In this document: positions 26,607 to 36,004 of the stretch, piece after piece | Position numbering within the stretch: position 1 is the stretch's first letter | Layout of the letters: each line of letters opens with the position of its first letter | DNA from: Cryobacterium lactosi | Lineage (GTDB): Bacteria; Actinomycetota; Actinomycetes; Actinomycetales; Microbacteriaceae | Length of the DNA stretch: 64,000 nt | Assembly: GCF_004403945.1 (NCBI RefSeq) | Contig: NZ_SOHM01000007.1 | Span: forward strand, 124,001-188,000 | Direction of reading: 5' to 3' | Notes under the pieces: model-generated | Database searches by the model: none | Seen by the model: only the letters and a program-made list of their open reading frames with translations | Told to the model about the DNA's origin: nothing | Translations under genes and position numbers: made by a program

Positions 26607-27581
26607 TTAGGGGCGGGAGTCGGTGGTGCTTGTGGCGTCGACGTCGCGTGATTCAACGGGTTCAGCAGCTTCATCGCCGGGATCGCCTCGTTCGGAATCG
26701 GTTTCACCAGATTCTACCTCAGCGTCGGCCGGCTTCCACTCGCGTCCGGGCAGATACGGGCTCAGCTCGATCCCGGTGTGGCGTCGGCTCTGCACGAGGA
26801 TGATGACCAGTCCGATCACGATTGCGAACAGGGCGGCCCAGACGTTGGTGCGCAGACCGAAGAAGATCTCGCTCGGGTCGACCCGGATCGATTCGAAGAC
26901 GCTGCGGCCGGCGCCGTACCAGATCAGGTAGACGCCGAACGCGCTGCCCCAGCGCAGCCGGAACTTGCGCTCGAGGATGAGGATGACGGCGACACCGACC
27001 AGGTTCCAGACGATCTCGTAGAGGAACGTCGGGTGGAACAGGGTGCCGGCGGGCAGGCCGACCGGGTAGGCGGGGTTGTCGGGAGAGATCTCCAGACCCC
27101 ACGGCAGCGTGGTCGGCAGGCCGAACAGTTCGTGGTTGAACCAGTTGCCGAGGCGACCCATGGCCTGGGCCAGGAGCATGCCAGGAGCGAGGGCGTCGGC
27201 GAAGGACCAGAATCGGATGCCGGCACGGCGGCAGCCGATGTAGGCGCCGACGGCGCCACCCAGCAGGGCACCGAAGATGGCGATGCCGCCCTTCCAGACC
27301 GCGAAGACGTCCAGCAGGTTCGCGCCGTCGTAGAAGTAGTCGTTGGGGTGGGTGAGCACGTGGAAGATCCGTGCGCCGACGATGCCGAGCGGCACGGCCC
27401 AGAGGATGATGTCCAGCACCACGCCCGGCTCACCGCCGCGTTTGGTCAGGCGTCGGCTGGTGAGGGCGGTGGCCAGGAAGATCCCGATCAGGATGCAGAT
27501 CGCGTAGGCGTGGATACGGAACGGCCCCAGGTCGAAATAGCTCCACTCAGGGCTCGGAATGCTCAAGGGCAACGACACCAC
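26607..27581 (-). CDS. lgt: Prolipoprotein diacylglyceryl transferase
   Basis: Membrane enzyme that transfers diacylglycerol from phosphatidylglycerol to the lipobox cysteine of prolipoproteins. The 324-residue product has seven hydrophobic segments and the Lgt signature [13 protein letters not shown] (about residues 147-159) plus [12 protein letters not shown]. Its last 50 residues form an acidic hydrophilic tail ([21 protein letters not shown]), common in actinobacterial Lgt. Two adjacent GTG codons (27579-27581 and 27576-27578) could start it; AAAGG lies six bases before the first. The 130-base gap to trpA has a candidate -10 (TAAATT) and a 10-bp palindrome at 27623-27632. Confidence 0.96.
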   Translation of the reverse strand: MVSLPLSIPSPEWSYFDLGPFRIHAYAICILIGIFLATALTSRRLTKRGGEPGVVLDIILWAVPLGIVGARIFHVLTHPNDYFYDGANLLDVFAVWKGGIAIFGALLGGAVGAYIGCRRAGIRFWSFADALAPGMLLAQAMGRLGNWFNHELFGLPTTLPWGLEISPDNPAYPVGLPAGTLFHPTFLYEIVWNLVGVAVILILERKFRLRWGSAFGVYLIWYGAGRSVFESIRVDPSEIFFGLRTNVWAALFAIVIGLVIILVQSRRHTGIELSPYLPGREWKPADAEVESGETDSERGDPGDEAAEPVESRDVDATSTTDSRP

Positions 27582-27711
27582 AACAACCTTTCATCGTGAC
27601 TCTCTGGTCACTGTGAGCCGGTCGGTCGACCGCCTCGGACAATTTACCCTAACGGGGCTGGGTTAAACGAAGGGACCGGACGGCTGGGATCGCCTACCGG
27701 GAAGCTCGCGA

Positions 27712-28533
27712 CTAGACGGCGGCGCGGATGTCTCTGGCACCGGCAGCGAGCTCGGCCGCGAGGGTGGCCACGGCGGCGACTCCCCCGTCGGCAAGGGCCT
27801 TGACCAGCGCGGAGCCGACGATGGCACCGTCGGCGTATTCAAGTACCTCGCGTACCTGGGCGGGCGTGGAGATGCCCAGGCCGACGCAGGCGCTCGTGGC
27901 GCCGGCTTCCCGCAGTCGGGTGACCAGCACCCGGGCGGCAGAGTCGACATCGCTCCTGGCCCCGGTGATGCCCATGGTGGAGACCGCGTAGACGAACCCG
28001 CGGCTGCGGGTCACCGCCTGCACCAGGCGTTCGTCGGAGGAGGACGGCGCGGCGAGGAAGACCCGGTCGAGGCCGGCCCGTTCGCTGGCCAGGAGCCAGC
28101 TTTCCGCATCGTCGGGAATGAGGTCCGGCGTGATCAGCCCGGCTCCCCCGGCGGCGGCGAGGTCGTCGGCGAACCGGTCGACGCCGTACTGCAGGACCGG
28201 GTTCCAGTAGGTCATCACGAGAACGGGCGTCTCGACCTGGGCGGTGATCGCGGCTACGGCCTCGAAGCCGTGCCGCAGGCGGAAACCATTGGCCAGGGCC
28301 CGCTGGGTGGCGGCCTGGATGACCGGGCCGTCCATCACGGGATCGGAGTACGGCAGACCGAGTTCGATGACATCGACCCCGTTCCTGGCGATCGCGACGG
28401 CCGCGTCGATGCTCTCGGTGAGGGTGGGGAAACCCACCGGCAGATAGCCGATCAGGGCGCCGCCGCCGGACGCACGGCGGGCCGCGATCGTGGCCTCGAC
28501 CGTGCTTGTTCCGGTGTCGTTCGTGTTCGTCAC
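27712..28533 (-). CDS. trpA: Tryptophan synthase alpha chain
   Basis: Cleaves indole-3-glycerol phosphate to indole and glyceraldehyde-3-phosphate and channels indole to TrpB. The 273-residue TIM barrel carries the catalytic Glu in [11 protein letters not shown] and the Asp in the following segment [10 protein letters not shown]. Its ATG overlaps the trpB stop in ATGA, the standard coupling for this pair. It is the last gene of the his-trp run, 130 bases before lgt. Confidence 0.98.
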   Translation of the reverse strand: MTNTNDTGTSTVEATIAARRASGGGALIGYLPVGFPTLTESIDAAVAIARNGVDVIELGLPYSDPVMDGPVIQAATQRALANGFRLRHGFEAVAAITAQVETPVLVMTYWNPVLQYGVDRFADDLAAAGGAGLITPDLIPDDAESWLLASERAGLDRVFLAAPSSSDERLVQAVTRSRGFVYAVSTMGITGARSDVDSAARVLVTRLREAGATSACVGLGISTPAQVREVLEYADGAIVGSALVKALADGGVAAVATLAAELAAGARDIRAAV

Positions 28534-29756
28534 AGCTGCTGCGCTCCAGCGTCGAGGAGGTCGAAGTAGCGGCCGGCGGTTTCCATGTCCTTGTCGCCGC
28601 GGCCGCTCAGGTTGACCAGGATGGTCGAGTCCGGGCCGAGTTTCTTGCCCAGTTCCAGCGTTCCGGCCAGGGCATGCGCCGATTCGATGGCGGGGATGAT
28701 CCCTTCGGTGCGGCTGAGCAGGCGGAGCGCGTCCATGGCCTCAGCGTCAGTGACGGGCAGGTAGGTGGCCCGGCCGATGCTGGCCAGCCAGGCGTGCTCG
28801 GGGCCGACGCCCGGGTAGTCCAGGCCGGCCGAGATCGAGTGCGACTCGACGGTCTGGCCGTCTTCGTCCTGCAGCATCATGCTGCGCGCGCCGTGCAGAA
28901 CGCCGGGGCGGCCCTTGGTGAGGGTCGCGGCGTGGCGCAGGCCCTCGATGCCTTCACCGCCGGCTTCGTAGCCGTACAGTGCCACCTCGGGATCGTCAAG
29001 GAAGGCGTGGAAGATGCCCATGGCGTTTGAGCCGCCGCCGACGCAGGCGGTGACGGCGTCGGGGAGCCGGCCGGTCAGGTCGAGGACCTGCTGGCGGGCT
29101 TCTTCGCCGATGATCTTCTGGAAGTCCCGCACCATGGCGGGGAACGGGTGCGGGCCGGCGACGGTGCCGAAGACGTAGTTGGTGGTCTCCACATTGGTGA
29201 CCCAGTCGCGCATCGCATCGTTGATGGCGTCCTTGAGGGTACGTGAGCCGGTCTTCACCGAGACCACCTCTGCGCCGAGCAACCGCATCCTGGCGACGTT
29301 GAGCGCCTGGCGCTCGGTGTCGACCTCGCCCATGTAGACGACGCAGTCCAACCCGAACAGGGCCGCCGCCGTCGCGGTGGCGACACCGTGCTGGCCGGCG
29401 CCGGTTTCGGCGATGACGCGTTTCTTGCCGATGCGCTTGGTGAGCAGCACCTGGCCGAGCACGTTGTTGAGCTTGTGCGAGCCGGTGTGGTTGAGGTCTT
29501 CGCGCTTGAGGATAATGCGGGCGCCGCCTGCGTGCGCGGCGAACCGGGGCACCTCGGTGATGAGGGACGGCCGGCCCGTGTAGCTGCGGTGCAACTCGGT
29601 CAGCTCGGCGGCGAACGCCGGGTCGGCCTTGGCCAGGGCGTACTCCGCCGACAGCTCGTCGAGCGCGGCCACCAGGGATTCCGGCACGAACCGGCCGCCG
29701 AAGTCGCCGAAGTAGGGCCCGGACTGGGCACGCAGGGAATCGGTGGTGTTGGACAT
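28530..29756 (-). CDS. trpB: Tryptophan synthase beta chain
   Basis: PLP enzyme condensing indole with serine to tryptophan. The 408-residue protein shows the PLP lysine in [14 protein letters not shown], the phosphate-binding loop GGGSNAMG and the [13 protein letters not shown] segment typical of the TrpB1 type. Its ATG directly abuts the trpC stop (TAG then ATG), so the genes are coupled. Confidence 0.98.
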   Translation of the reverse strand: MSNTTDSLRAQSGPYFGDFGGRFVPESLVAALDELSAEYALAKADPAFAAELTELHRSYTGRPSLITEVPRFAAHAGGARIILKREDLNHTGSHKLNNVLGQVLLTKRIGKKRVIAETGAGQHGVATATAAALFGLDCVVYMGEVDTERQALNVARMRLLGAEVVSVKTGSRTLKDAINDAMRDWVTNVETTNYVFGTVAGPHPFPAMVRDFQKIIGEEARQQVLDLTGRLPDAVTACVGGGSNAMGIFHAFLDDPEVALYGYEAGGEGIEGLRHAATLTKGRPGVLHGARSMMLQDEDGQTVESHSISAGLDYPGVGPEHAWLASIGRATYLPVTDAEAMDALRLLSRTEGIIPAIESAHALAGTLELGKKLGPDSTILVNLSGRGDKDMETAGRYFDLLDAGAQQL

Positions 29757-30539
29757 CTATACCGCCAGGAATTCGTTGAGGGTGAGAATGGGATCGCTGG
29801 TGACGAGAGCTTCACCGACCAGCACGACATCGGCGCCCGCGGCGCGATAGTGGGCCACGTCGGCGGCGGTCTTGACCGCGGATTCCGCCACCCGGACGAC
29901 GCCGGAGGGGATCCGGTCGGCCAGGCTGGCGAAGAGGTTCTGGTCGAGTTCGAAGGTGCTGAGGTCCCTGGCGTTCACGCCGACCAGGTTGGCACCGACG
30001 TCAAGGGCGCGGTCGACCTCATCCGCGCTGTGGGTTTCGACCAGCGGGGTCATGCCCAGCTCGAGCACCAGGCGGTGCAGGCTACCGAGGGTGGCCTGGT
30101 CGAGGGCCGCGACGATGAGCAGTACCAGGTCGGCCCCCGCCGCCCGCGCTTCGAGCACCTGGTAGGCGGTGCCGATGAAGTCCTTGCGCAGGACCGGGAT
30201 CGACACGGACGCCCTGACCTGCTCGAGGTCCTCGAGCGAGCCGAGGAACCGGCGGCCTTCGGTGAGCACGCTGATCGCGCTCGCACCGCCGAATTCGTAC
30301 GACACGGCCAGTGCGGCCGGGTCGGTGATCTCGGCGAGCGGCCCGCGAGACGGGCTGGCGCGCTTCACCTCGGCGATGATCTTCACCCGGTCGGAGGGCG
30401 CGAGTGCGTGCAACGCGTCGAGGGCGGGCGCCTGGGCGAGCGCGTCGGCCTCGAGCGCGGCGAACGGGCGCTCACCGCGACGGGTGTCGGCGTCGGCGAG
30501 CGAGCCGGCGAGAAGTTCAGCGAGGAGGTTGGCTGGCAC
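29757..30539 (-). CDS. trpC: Indole-3-glycerol phosphate synthase
   Basis: Ring closure of carboxyphenylaminodeoxyribulose phosphate to indole-3-glycerol phosphate. The 260-residue barrel contains the substrate-binding KIIAEVKRASPSRG, the catalytic LRKDFIG and the C-terminal GEALVTSDP. A longer in-frame reading upstream exists, but it overlaps the neighbouring small gene; the GTG at 30537-30539 gives the family's normal N-terminus (MPANLLAELLAG) and begins four bases after the previous stop. Confidence 0.95.
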   Translation of the reverse strand: MPANLLAELLAGSLADADTRRGERPFAALEADALAQAPALDALHALAPSDRVKIIAEVKRASPSRGPLAEITDPAALAVSYEFGGASAISVLTEGRRFLGSLEDLEQVRASVSIPVLRKDFIGTAYQVLEARAAGADLVLLIVAALDQATLGSLHRLVLELGMTPLVETHSADEVDRALDVGANLVGVNARDLSTFELDQNLFASLADRIPSGVVRVAESAVKTAADVAHYRAAGADVVLVGEALVTSDPILTLNEFLAV

Positions 30540-30543
30540 TGAT

Positions 30544-30765
30544 TCAGTGGCTTCCGTCGACCGATGCCGCGCCGTAGCCGGCCTTGGCCATGATCCAGCC
30601 GACGACGAGGCCGGCGAGCAGGAGCGCGGCGGAGGCCCAGACGAGCCAGGCGACATCGAAGAAGAACGCGACGGTGCCGATGGTGAATGCGATCAGCATG
30701 ATGGTGACTGCGGTCCAGGCCGCCGTCGAGTGGCCGTGGCCGGGGTCTGCCGACTCGAAGCTCAT
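30544..30765 (-). CDS. Small HGxxPAAW-type membrane protein of the trp operon
   Basis: A 73-residue protein with the sequence HGHSTAAW at 10-17, matching the HGxx(P/T)AAW motif of a small actinobacterial family found between trpE and trpC, followed by two predicted transmembrane helices (about 18-38 and 42-64). Function unknown; the position suggests a link with tryptophan synthesis or transport. The ATG at 30763-30765 has AGGAG five bases upstream, better supported than an in-frame start 11 codons earlier. A possible internal promoter (TAGAAT, 30798-30803) precedes it. Confidence 0.85.
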   Translation of the reverse strand: MSFESADPGHGHSTAAWTAVTIMLIAFTIGTVAFFFDVAWLVWASAALLLAGLVVGWIMAKAGYGAASVDGSH

Positions 30766-30797
30766 GGTTCTCCTAAGGTCAAGGGGCGTGCGGGACA

Positions 30798-30803
30798 ATT
30801 CTA
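30798..30803 (-). promoter_or_regulatory. Candidate internal trp promoter
   Basis: TAGAAT on the minus strand in the 71-base gap between the Trp-associated membrane gene and the HGxxPAAW gene, 32 bases before its ATG. This is the only sizeable gap inside the trp run. No clear -35 is seen. Confidence 0.3.
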
Positions 30804-30836
30804 GCTTGCCGGCTAAGTCGGCTCAGACTGTTCGGG

Positions 30837-31448
30837 TCAGGCCGTGGGGTCGTCGCCCCTGGTGAGGCCGTCCCAGTCGTCGACGGCGTCGCGGGGGCGG
30901 GTCTGGCCCGTTGCGGCATCCGTGACCGGCGTGAAGCGGGTGGTCTCGTACCGTGTGGTCGGGCCGGGCCAGCGACGGGCGCTCACGCAGACCGCGAGGC
31001 CGAGAAGGAGCATCAGGACCCCGGCGACGAGGGCCAGGAACGGCCAGAAGGTCACGGCTGCGCTGTGCACGGCCGCGCGGGTGGAGTCGGTGCCGGCGAT
31101 GCCGGTGGCCGCTGTGACCGCCGACGCGCTGGCTCCGATCGGGTCGGCCAGGGCTAGGGCGGCCGAGAGGATGACGCTGACGCCGAGGAGTATTTCGAGG
31201 AGGCCGAGGACGATGCGAATCACCACACCGGCTATGGTGAGTGCGCCGGCCAGGGCCAGCCCGGCCAGGGCCAGGGCGGTCAGGCCCGGCGCGGCGATCG
31301 AGCCGGTGACGTCCAGGACCTGCTGGCTGGTGCCGTCGGCGGCCAGCCGCACGGTGGCCCAGACCTGGGTCCAGGCCAGCAGCGCGAGGCCGCTGGCCGC
31401 GATGACGGCCAGGATCAGGATCGGCTTGATGCGACGCGGGGCGGCCAT
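30837..31448 (-). CDS. Trp biosynthesis-associated membrane protein
   Basis: A 203-residue protein with four hydrophobic segments (about 9-27, 53-77, 80-103 and 132-157) and a hydrophilic C-terminal tail rich in Thr, Asp and Arg. Length, topology, the WTQVWATVRL segment at 26-35 and placement directly after trpE match the actinobacterial trp-operon membrane protein family (Trp_oprn_chp). Its function is not known. Its ATG abuts the trpE stop (TGA then ATG), so it is coupled to anthranilate synthase component I. Confidence 0.88.
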   Translation of the reverse strand: MAAPRRIKPILILAVIAASGLALLAWTQVWATVRLAADGTSQQVLDVTGSIAAPGLTALALAGLALAGALTIAGVVIRIVLGLLEILLGVSVILSAALALADPIGASASAVTAATGIAGTDSTRAAVHSAAVTFWPFLALVAGVLMLLLGLAVCVSARRWPGPTTRYETTRFTPVTDAATGQTRPRDAVDDWDGLTRGDDPTA

Positions 31449-32972
31449 TCAGTAGACCCGGGTCATTGCATTGGCCACGGCGACGGCGCGCAGCGGAGCG
31501 GCCGCCTTGTTCTGCGACTCCTGGAACTCCGAGGCGGGATCAGAGTCAGCGACCAGGCCGCCGCCTGCCTGCACGTAGGCGACGCCGTTCATGATCGTCG
31601 CGGTGCGGATGGCGATGGCGAGGTCGGCGTCGCCGGCGAAGCCGAAGTAGCCCACCACTCCGCCGTACACGCCGCGCTGGGCCGGTTCCAGGGCGTCGAT
31701 GATCTCCAGCGCGCGCGGTTTGGGAGCCCCGGACAGGGTGCCGGCCGGGAAAGTGGCCCTGAAGACGTCGATCGCGGTCATCTCCGGCAGCAGGTCGCCC
31801 TCGACGGAGGAGACCAGGTGCATGATGTGGCTGAACCGTTCGATGCGCATGAACTCGGTCACTTCCACCGACCCGGCGCGGCAGACCTTGAGCAGGTCGT
31901 TGCGGGCGAGGTCCACCAGCATGAGGTGCTCGGCGCGTTCCTTGGGATCCTTGGCGAGTTCGGTTTCGAAGTCGGCGTCGGCCTCCGGGGTCGCCCCGCG
32001 GGGCTTCGACCCGGCGATCGGGTGGGTGAAGACCCGGGTGTTCGCCACCTTCACCAGGGCCTCCGGGGAGGACCCCACGATCGAATAGGGCTGCCCGGCG
32101 GTGGATTCGAGGCTGAGCAGGTACATGTACGGGCTCGGGTTGAGGCTGCGCAGCACCCTGTAGACATCGATCGGGTCCGCGGTGCAGTCCTGGTCGAACC
32201 GCTGGGAGATGACGACCTGGAACACGTCGCCGTCGACAATGTGCTGCTTGGACGTGCCCACCGCGGCCAGGAAGTCGTCTCGCTCGGTTCGGTGCCGTGG
32301 CACTGCGGGGGTGGAGAGGTCGACCTCGGACACGAAGGCTTCCGCCGGCTGGGTGAGCCTGCTCTGCAGGGCGTCCAGGCGTGCCTGCGCGGCCGGCCAG
32401 AGGGCGTCGGTGGCTTCGACGCCGTCGTTGAGCACGTTTGCGATCAGCTGCACGGTTCCGAACTTGTGGTCGATCACAACGAGGTCCGCGACGAAACTGA
32501 ACGCCTGGCCCGGCACCTCGTAGTCGGCGGGCGGCCGGTTGGGCAGCCGTTCGATCTGCCGGATGGCCTCCCAGCCGATGAACCCGACGAGTCCGCCGGT
32601 CAGGGGCGGGTGCTCGGCCAGGCGTGGCGTCTGCCAGCGCTCATACAGGTAGGCCAGCGCGTTCAGCGGGGCCAGGTCGGTTGCACCGCCGAAGGCGCGT
32701 TCGGCCGAAATTCCGTAGTCGAGCCAGGCGCTGTCGTCGCCGGTCTGGGTGAGCACCCCGAAGGAGGAGACTCCCACGAAGGAGAAGCGGGACCAGATGC
32801 CGCCTTGTTCGGCGGATTCGAGCAGGAAACTGCCCGCGGCTCCCCCGGTGAGCTTGCGGTAGATGCCCACGGGTGTTTCGCCGTCGGCGAAGAGTTCGCG
32901 GATGACCGGGATCACCCGGTGGTCGGCGAGCAGACCGGTGAAATCCGCCAGAGTCGTCGATCCGGCGCTCAT
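31449..32972 (-). CDS. trpE: Anthranilate synthase component I
   Basis: Converts chorismate and ammonia to anthranilate, the committed step to tryptophan. The 507-residue protein has the LLES tryptophan-binding motif near the N-terminus ([11 protein letters not shown]), suggesting feedback inhibition, and the chorismate-binding core ([51 protein letters not shown]). A longer upstream reading is ruled out because hisI occupies that DNA; the ATG at 32970-32972 overlaps the hisI stop in ATGA. No glutaminase subunit (trpG) lies in the window. Confidence 0.97.
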   Translation of the reverse strand: MSAGSTTLADFTGLLADHRVIPVIRELFADGETPVGIYRKLTGGAAGSFLLESAEQGGIWSRFSFVGVSSFGVLTQTGDDSAWLDYGISAERAFGGATDLAPLNALAYLYERWQTPRLAEHPPLTGGLVGFIGWEAIRQIERLPNRPPADYEVPGQAFSFVADLVVIDHKFGTVQLIANVLNDGVEATDALWPAAQARLDALQSRLTQPAEAFVSEVDLSTPAVPRHRTERDDFLAAVGTSKQHIVDGDVFQVVISQRFDQDCTADPIDVYRVLRSLNPSPYMYLLSLESTAGQPYSIVGSSPEALVKVANTRVFTHPIAGSKPRGATPEADADFETELAKDPKERAEHLMLVDLARNDLLKVCRAGSVEVTEFMRIERFSHIMHLVSSVEGDLLPEMTAIDVFRATFPAGTLSGAPKPRALEIIDALEPAQRGVYGGVVGYFGFAGDADLAIAIRTATIMNGVAYVQAGGGLVADSDPASEFQESQNKAAAPLRAVAVANAMTRVY

Positions 32973-33334
32973 CGCTGGGCCTCGTCGGAGATCAGGCCGG
33001 TCACGTCGATGTCCCGACCGTCGAAGCAGGTGTGCGTGCCGGTGTGGCAGGCCGCGCCGATCTGCTCGACCTGCACCACGAGGGTGTCCGCGTCGCAGTC
33101 CAGGGCGGCCGAGCGCACGAACTGGGCGTGCCCGGAGGTGTCGCCCTTCCGCCAGTACTCCTGGCGGCTTCGGGACCAGAACGTGACCCGGCCCTCGGTG
33201 AGGGTGCGGCGCAGTGCCTCGCGGTCCATCCAGCCGAGCATGAGCACCTCGCGGGTGTCCCACTGCTGGATGACGGCGGGCAGCAGTCCGTCTGGTGAGA
33301 AAAGCGCGGATTCCAGAGCGGCGTCGACGTTCAT
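32969..33334 (-). CDS. hisI: Phosphoribosyl-AMP cyclohydrolase
   Basis: Zinc enzyme opening the purine ring of phosphoribosyl-AMP in histidine synthesis. The 121-residue single-domain protein has the metal-binding [25 protein letters not shown] segment at about 80-104. HisE is a separate gene here, not fused. Its ATG overlaps the hisF stop (ATGA) and its stop overlaps the trpE start, tying his and trp translation together. Confidence 0.97.
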   Translation of the reverse strand: MNVDAALESALFSPDGLLPAVIQQWDTREVLMLGWMDREALRRTLTEGRVTFWSRSRQEYWRKGDTSGHAQFVRSAALDCDADTLVVQVEQIGAACHTGTHTCFDGRDIDVTGLISDEAQR

Positions 33335-34095
33335 CGGCGCACCACCATTCCGGCGTCGGCAAGCTCACGCTTGACGTCGCCAATCGTCAGGTCTCCACTG
33401 TGGAAGACGGAGGCGGCCAGGACGGCATCGGCGCCCGCCGCGATGGCCGGCGGGAAGTGTTCGACGCGGCCGGCTCCCCCTGAGGCGATCACGGGAACGG
33501 AACTGAGCTCGCGCATGATGGTGATGAGTTCGAGGTCGAAGCCGGCCTTGGTGCCGTCGGCGTCGATGCTGTTCACCAGGAGTTCGCCCGCGCCCAGCTC
33601 GATCGCCTGTCGTGCCCAGGAGAGGGCGTCCAGGTCGGTCTCGGTACGGCCGCCGTGGGTGGTGACGACGAACCCGGACGACGTGCGTCCGCTGCGTTTG
33701 ACGTCGAGGGAAAGCACCAGCACCTGGGCGCCGTACCGGTCGGCTATCTCGGAGATCAACGCCGGGCGGGCGATGGCGGCGCTGTTCACGCCGACCTTGT
33801 CCGCGCCGCTGGCCTGCAGCCTGGACACGTCGTCGACGCTGCGGATGCCGCCGCCGACGGTGAGCGGGATGAAGACCTGCTCGGCGGTGGCGCGCACCAC
33901 GTCGTAGGTGGTGGAGCGGTCGTCGACAGTTGCCGTCACGTCGAGGAAGGTGAGTTCGTCTGCACCCTGCTCGTAGTAACGCTTGGCGAGTTCGACGGGG
34001 TCGCCGGCGTCCCGCAGGTTCTGGAAGTTGACGCCCTTGACGACCCGGCCGTTGGCCACGTCGAGGCACGGGATCACTCTGACGGCGAGGCTCAT
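33331..34095 (-). CDS. hisF: Imidazole glycerol phosphate synthase cyclase subunit
   Basis: Cyclase half of IGP synthase, using ammonia delivered by HisH. The 254-residue (beta/alpha)8 barrel carries catalytic Asp residues in [14 protein letters not shown] (Asp11) and in LSLDVKRSG, plus the phosphate-binding GGAGRVEHF and the repeat-half [10 protein letters not shown]. Three bases separate it from hisG. HisH and HisA are not in the window. Confidence 0.98.
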   Translation of the reverse strand: MSLAVRVIPCLDVANGRVVKGVNFQNLRDAGDPVELAKRYYEQGADELTFLDVTATVDDRSTTYDVVRATAEQVFIPLTVGGGIRSVDDVSRLQASGADKVGVNSAAIARPALISEIADRYGAQVLVLSLDVKRSGRTSSGFVVTTHGGRTETDLDALSWARQAIELGAGELLVNSIDADGTKAGFDLELITIMRELSSVPVIASGGAGRVEHFPPAIAAGADAVLAASVFHSGDLTIGDVKRELADAGMVVRR

Positions 34096-34098
34096 GGT

Positions 34099-34938
34099 TT
34101 ACAACCTGGCGTTGTGAATCGAGGTGACCAGAATGGCGCGGGCGCCGAGTTCGTAGAGCTGGTCCATCACGCTGTTGGTGTCCAGGCGCGGGATCATCAC
34201 TCGGACGGCCACCCAGTTCGGGTCGCGGAGGGACGATATGGTGGGCGATTCGATCCCTGACGCGGCCTGGCAGGCTGCATCGAGGTTGTCGACGTGCACG
34301 TCGTAGTCGATGAGCACGTACTGGCGGGCCACGAGAACGCCCTGGAGGCGGCGCAGCAGCGTGTTGATGCCCGGGTGGGTGTTCTCGGACGTGATCAGCA
34401 CGGCGGTGGATTCGAGGATCACCGGGCCGAAGATCTGCAGGCCGGCCTTGCGCAGCGTGGAGCCGGTGGAGACGACGTCGGCGACGGCATCCGCCACACC
34501 GAGCTGCACGGCGGACTCGACGGCACCGTCGAGGGTGACCAGGTCGACGGTGATGCCGTGGCCGGCGAGGAAGCTACCGACCAGGCCCGGGTAGCTGGTG
34601 GCCACACGCAAGCCCTCGAGGTCGGCCAGCTCGGTGAACCGGCCGGCGGGACCGGCGAAGCGGAAGGTGGAGTCGCCGAAGTCCAAGCTGGCGATCTCGC
34701 CGGCGGTCGAGCGGGAGTCCAGCAGCAGGTCGCGGCCGGTGATGCCGACGTCGAGGGCGCCGCTGCCGACGTAGGTGGCGATGTCCCGTGGGCGCAGGTA
34801 GAAGAACTCCACGTCGTTACGCGGGTCGGCGACGACGAGGTCGCGCGGGTCCCGGCGGCCGTTGTAGCCGGCCTCTGACAGCATCTGGGCGGCGGTCTCG
34901 GCGAGCGAGCCCTTATTGGGCACAGCGATTCTCAACAT
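34099..34938 (-). CDS. hisG: ATP phosphoribosyltransferase (long form)
   Basis: First and feedback-controlled step of histidine synthesis: joins PRPP and ATP. At 279 residues it is the long form with a C-terminal ACT-like regulatory domain (from about 205), so no HisZ is needed. The N-terminus [14 protein letters not shown] and the PRPP-binding [15 protein letters not shown] segment ([13 protein letters not shown]) are seen. The ATG at 34936-34938 has GGAAAG six bases upstream. It follows hisE by 48 bases. Confidence 0.98.
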   Translation of the reverse strand: MLRIAVPNKGSLAETAAQMLSEAGYNGRRDPRDLVVADPRNDVEFFYLRPRDIATYVGSGALDVGITGRDLLLDSRSTAGEIASLDFGDSTFRFAGPAGRFTELADLEGLRVATSYPGLVGSFLAGHGITVDLVTLDGAVESAVQLGVADAVADVVSTGSTLRKAGLQIFGPVILESTAVLITSENTHPGINTLLRRLQGVLVARQYVLIDYDVHVDNLDAACQAASGIESPTISSLRDPNWVAVRVMIPRLDTNSVMDQLYELGARAILVTSIHNARL

Positions 34939-34986
34939 GTCAATCTTTCCAAGGCTGGTGGGTGGTTTTCCGTACGGGTGCCGACA

Positions 34987-35250
34987 TCACAGATGTCGGT
35001 AGACGTCCTCGGGGGAAAGCCCCTTCGCCACCATCAGGACCTGCAGGTGGTAGATCAGCTGCGAAATCTCTTCGGCCGTTTCGGTGTCGCTCTGGTACTC
35101 GGCGGCCATCCAGACCTCTGCGGCCTCTTCGACGATCTTCTTGCCGATGGCGTGCACGCCGGCGTCGAGTTCGCGGACGGTTCCGGAGCCCTCCGGCCGG
35201 TCAATGGCCTTCTGGCTCAGCTCAGCGAACAGGTCGTCGAAAGTTTTCAC
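34987..35250 (-). CDS. hisE: Phosphoribosyl-ATP pyrophosphatase
   Basis: Removes pyrophosphate from phosphoribosyl-ATP, the second histidine step. The 87-residue all-alpha MazG-like protein contains the metal-binding [32 protein letters not shown] helix pair (Glu-rich, residues 38-62). The start is the GTG at 35248-35250, giving the usual MKTFDDLF N-terminus. TAGCCT lies six bases before it and there is no spaced ribosome binding site, so the his-trp operon mRNA may be leaderless. Confidence 0.95.
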   Translation of the reverse strand: MKTFDDLFAELSQKAIDRPEGSGTVRELDAGVHAIGKKIVEEAAEVWMAAEYQSDTETAEEISQLIYHLQVLMVAKGLSPEDVYRHL

Positions 35251-35256
35251 CTGTAC

Positions 35257-35262
35257 AGGCTA
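35257..35262 (-). promoter_or_regulatory. Leaderless-type -10 element heading the his-trp operon
   Basis: TAGCCT, then GTACAG, then the hisE GTG. It directly follows the rpe hairpin in the direction of transcription, so this 46-base gap seems to hold both an end signal and a start signal. Confidence 0.45.
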
Positions 35263-35265
35263 CCG

Positions 35266-35295
35266 GTCCCGCCGGCTCCCCGGGAGCGGAGGGAC
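35266..35295 (-). terminator. Hairpin after rpe
   Basis: GTCCC (35266-35270) pairs with GGGAC (35291-35295), and inside it GCTCC (35275-35279) with GGAGC (35283-35287), one base past the rpe stop. No T-run. Confidence 0.4.
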
Positions 35296-35296
35296 G

Positions 35297-35962
35297 CTAG
35301 TGCGCGTGGGAGTGCAGCGTGGCGGCAGCGCGCAGCCGGGCGATCTGCCCGGCCGGATCGCCGTTGAAGACACTCGAACCGGCGACGAAGGTGTTGGCGC
35401 CGGCTTGGGCCGCCTGGGCGATGGTGTCCTCGGTGATTCCGCCGTCGACCTGCAGCCAGACGTCCAGGCCGCTGGCCCGCACGGCATCGGCGAGCAGGCT
35501 GAGCTTGGGCATGGTGCTCGCCATGAAGCTCTGGCCGCCGAAGCCGGGTTCGACGGTCATCACCAGCACCTGGTCGAATTCGGCGAGCAGGTCGAGGTAG
35601 GGCTCAACGGGGGTGCCGGGCTTCAGGGCGATGCCGGCCCGAGCGCCGATGTCGCGCAGGCGCCTGGCGAGGCCGATGGCATCCGCTGCCGCCTCGGCGT
35701 GGAAGGTGACCGAGTACGCGCCGGCCTCGGCGTAGTCCGGTGCCCACCGGTCGGGGTCGTCGATCATCAGGTGCAGGTCGAGCGGAATCGGCGACACCTG
35801 CAGCAGGCGCTCGACCACGGGCAGGCCCAGGGTGAGGTTCGGCACGAAGTGGTTGTCCATGACGTCGACATGCGCCAGGTCCGCAGTGCTGATGCGCCCC
35901 AGCTCCCGCTCCAGGTTGGCGAAGTCTGCGGCCAGAATGCTCGGGTTGATCCGGGTAACCAT
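35297..35962 (-). CDS. rpe: Ribulose-phosphate 3-epimerase
   Basis: Interconverts ribulose-5-phosphate and xylulose-5-phosphate in the pentose phosphate pathway. The 221-residue barrel has the metal and catalytic motifs [51 protein letters not shown] and VDGGI. The ATG at 35960-35962 is six bases after TAGGCT without a ribosome binding site. It lies between rsmB and the his operon and looks like a single-gene transcription unit. Confidence 0.97.
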   Translation of the reverse strand: MVTRINPSILAADFANLERELGRISTADLAHVDVMDNHFVPNLTLGLPVVERLLQVSPIPLDLHLMIDDPDRWAPDYAEAGAYSVTFHAEAAADAIGLARRLRDIGARAGIALKPGTPVEPYLDLLAEFDQVLVMTVEPGFGGQSFMASTMPKLSLLADAVRASGLDVWLQVDGGITEDTIAQAAQAGANTFVAGSSVFNGDPAGQIARLRAAATLHSHAH

Positions 35963-35968
35963 TCAGTC

Positions 35969-35974
35969 AGCCTA
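35969..35974 (-). promoter_or_regulatory. Leaderless-type -10 element, rpe
   Basis: TAGGCT, then GACTGA, then the rpe ATG. Confidence 0.5.
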
Positions 35975-36004
35975 CCGAACGGCCGCCACGGCCCCGAGGC
36001 AGGT

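Noticed and set aside
32969..33334. A trp leader peptide/attenuator before trpE.
   Set aside because: trpE overlaps hisI by four bases, leaving no leader, and no Trp-rich small ORF is present.
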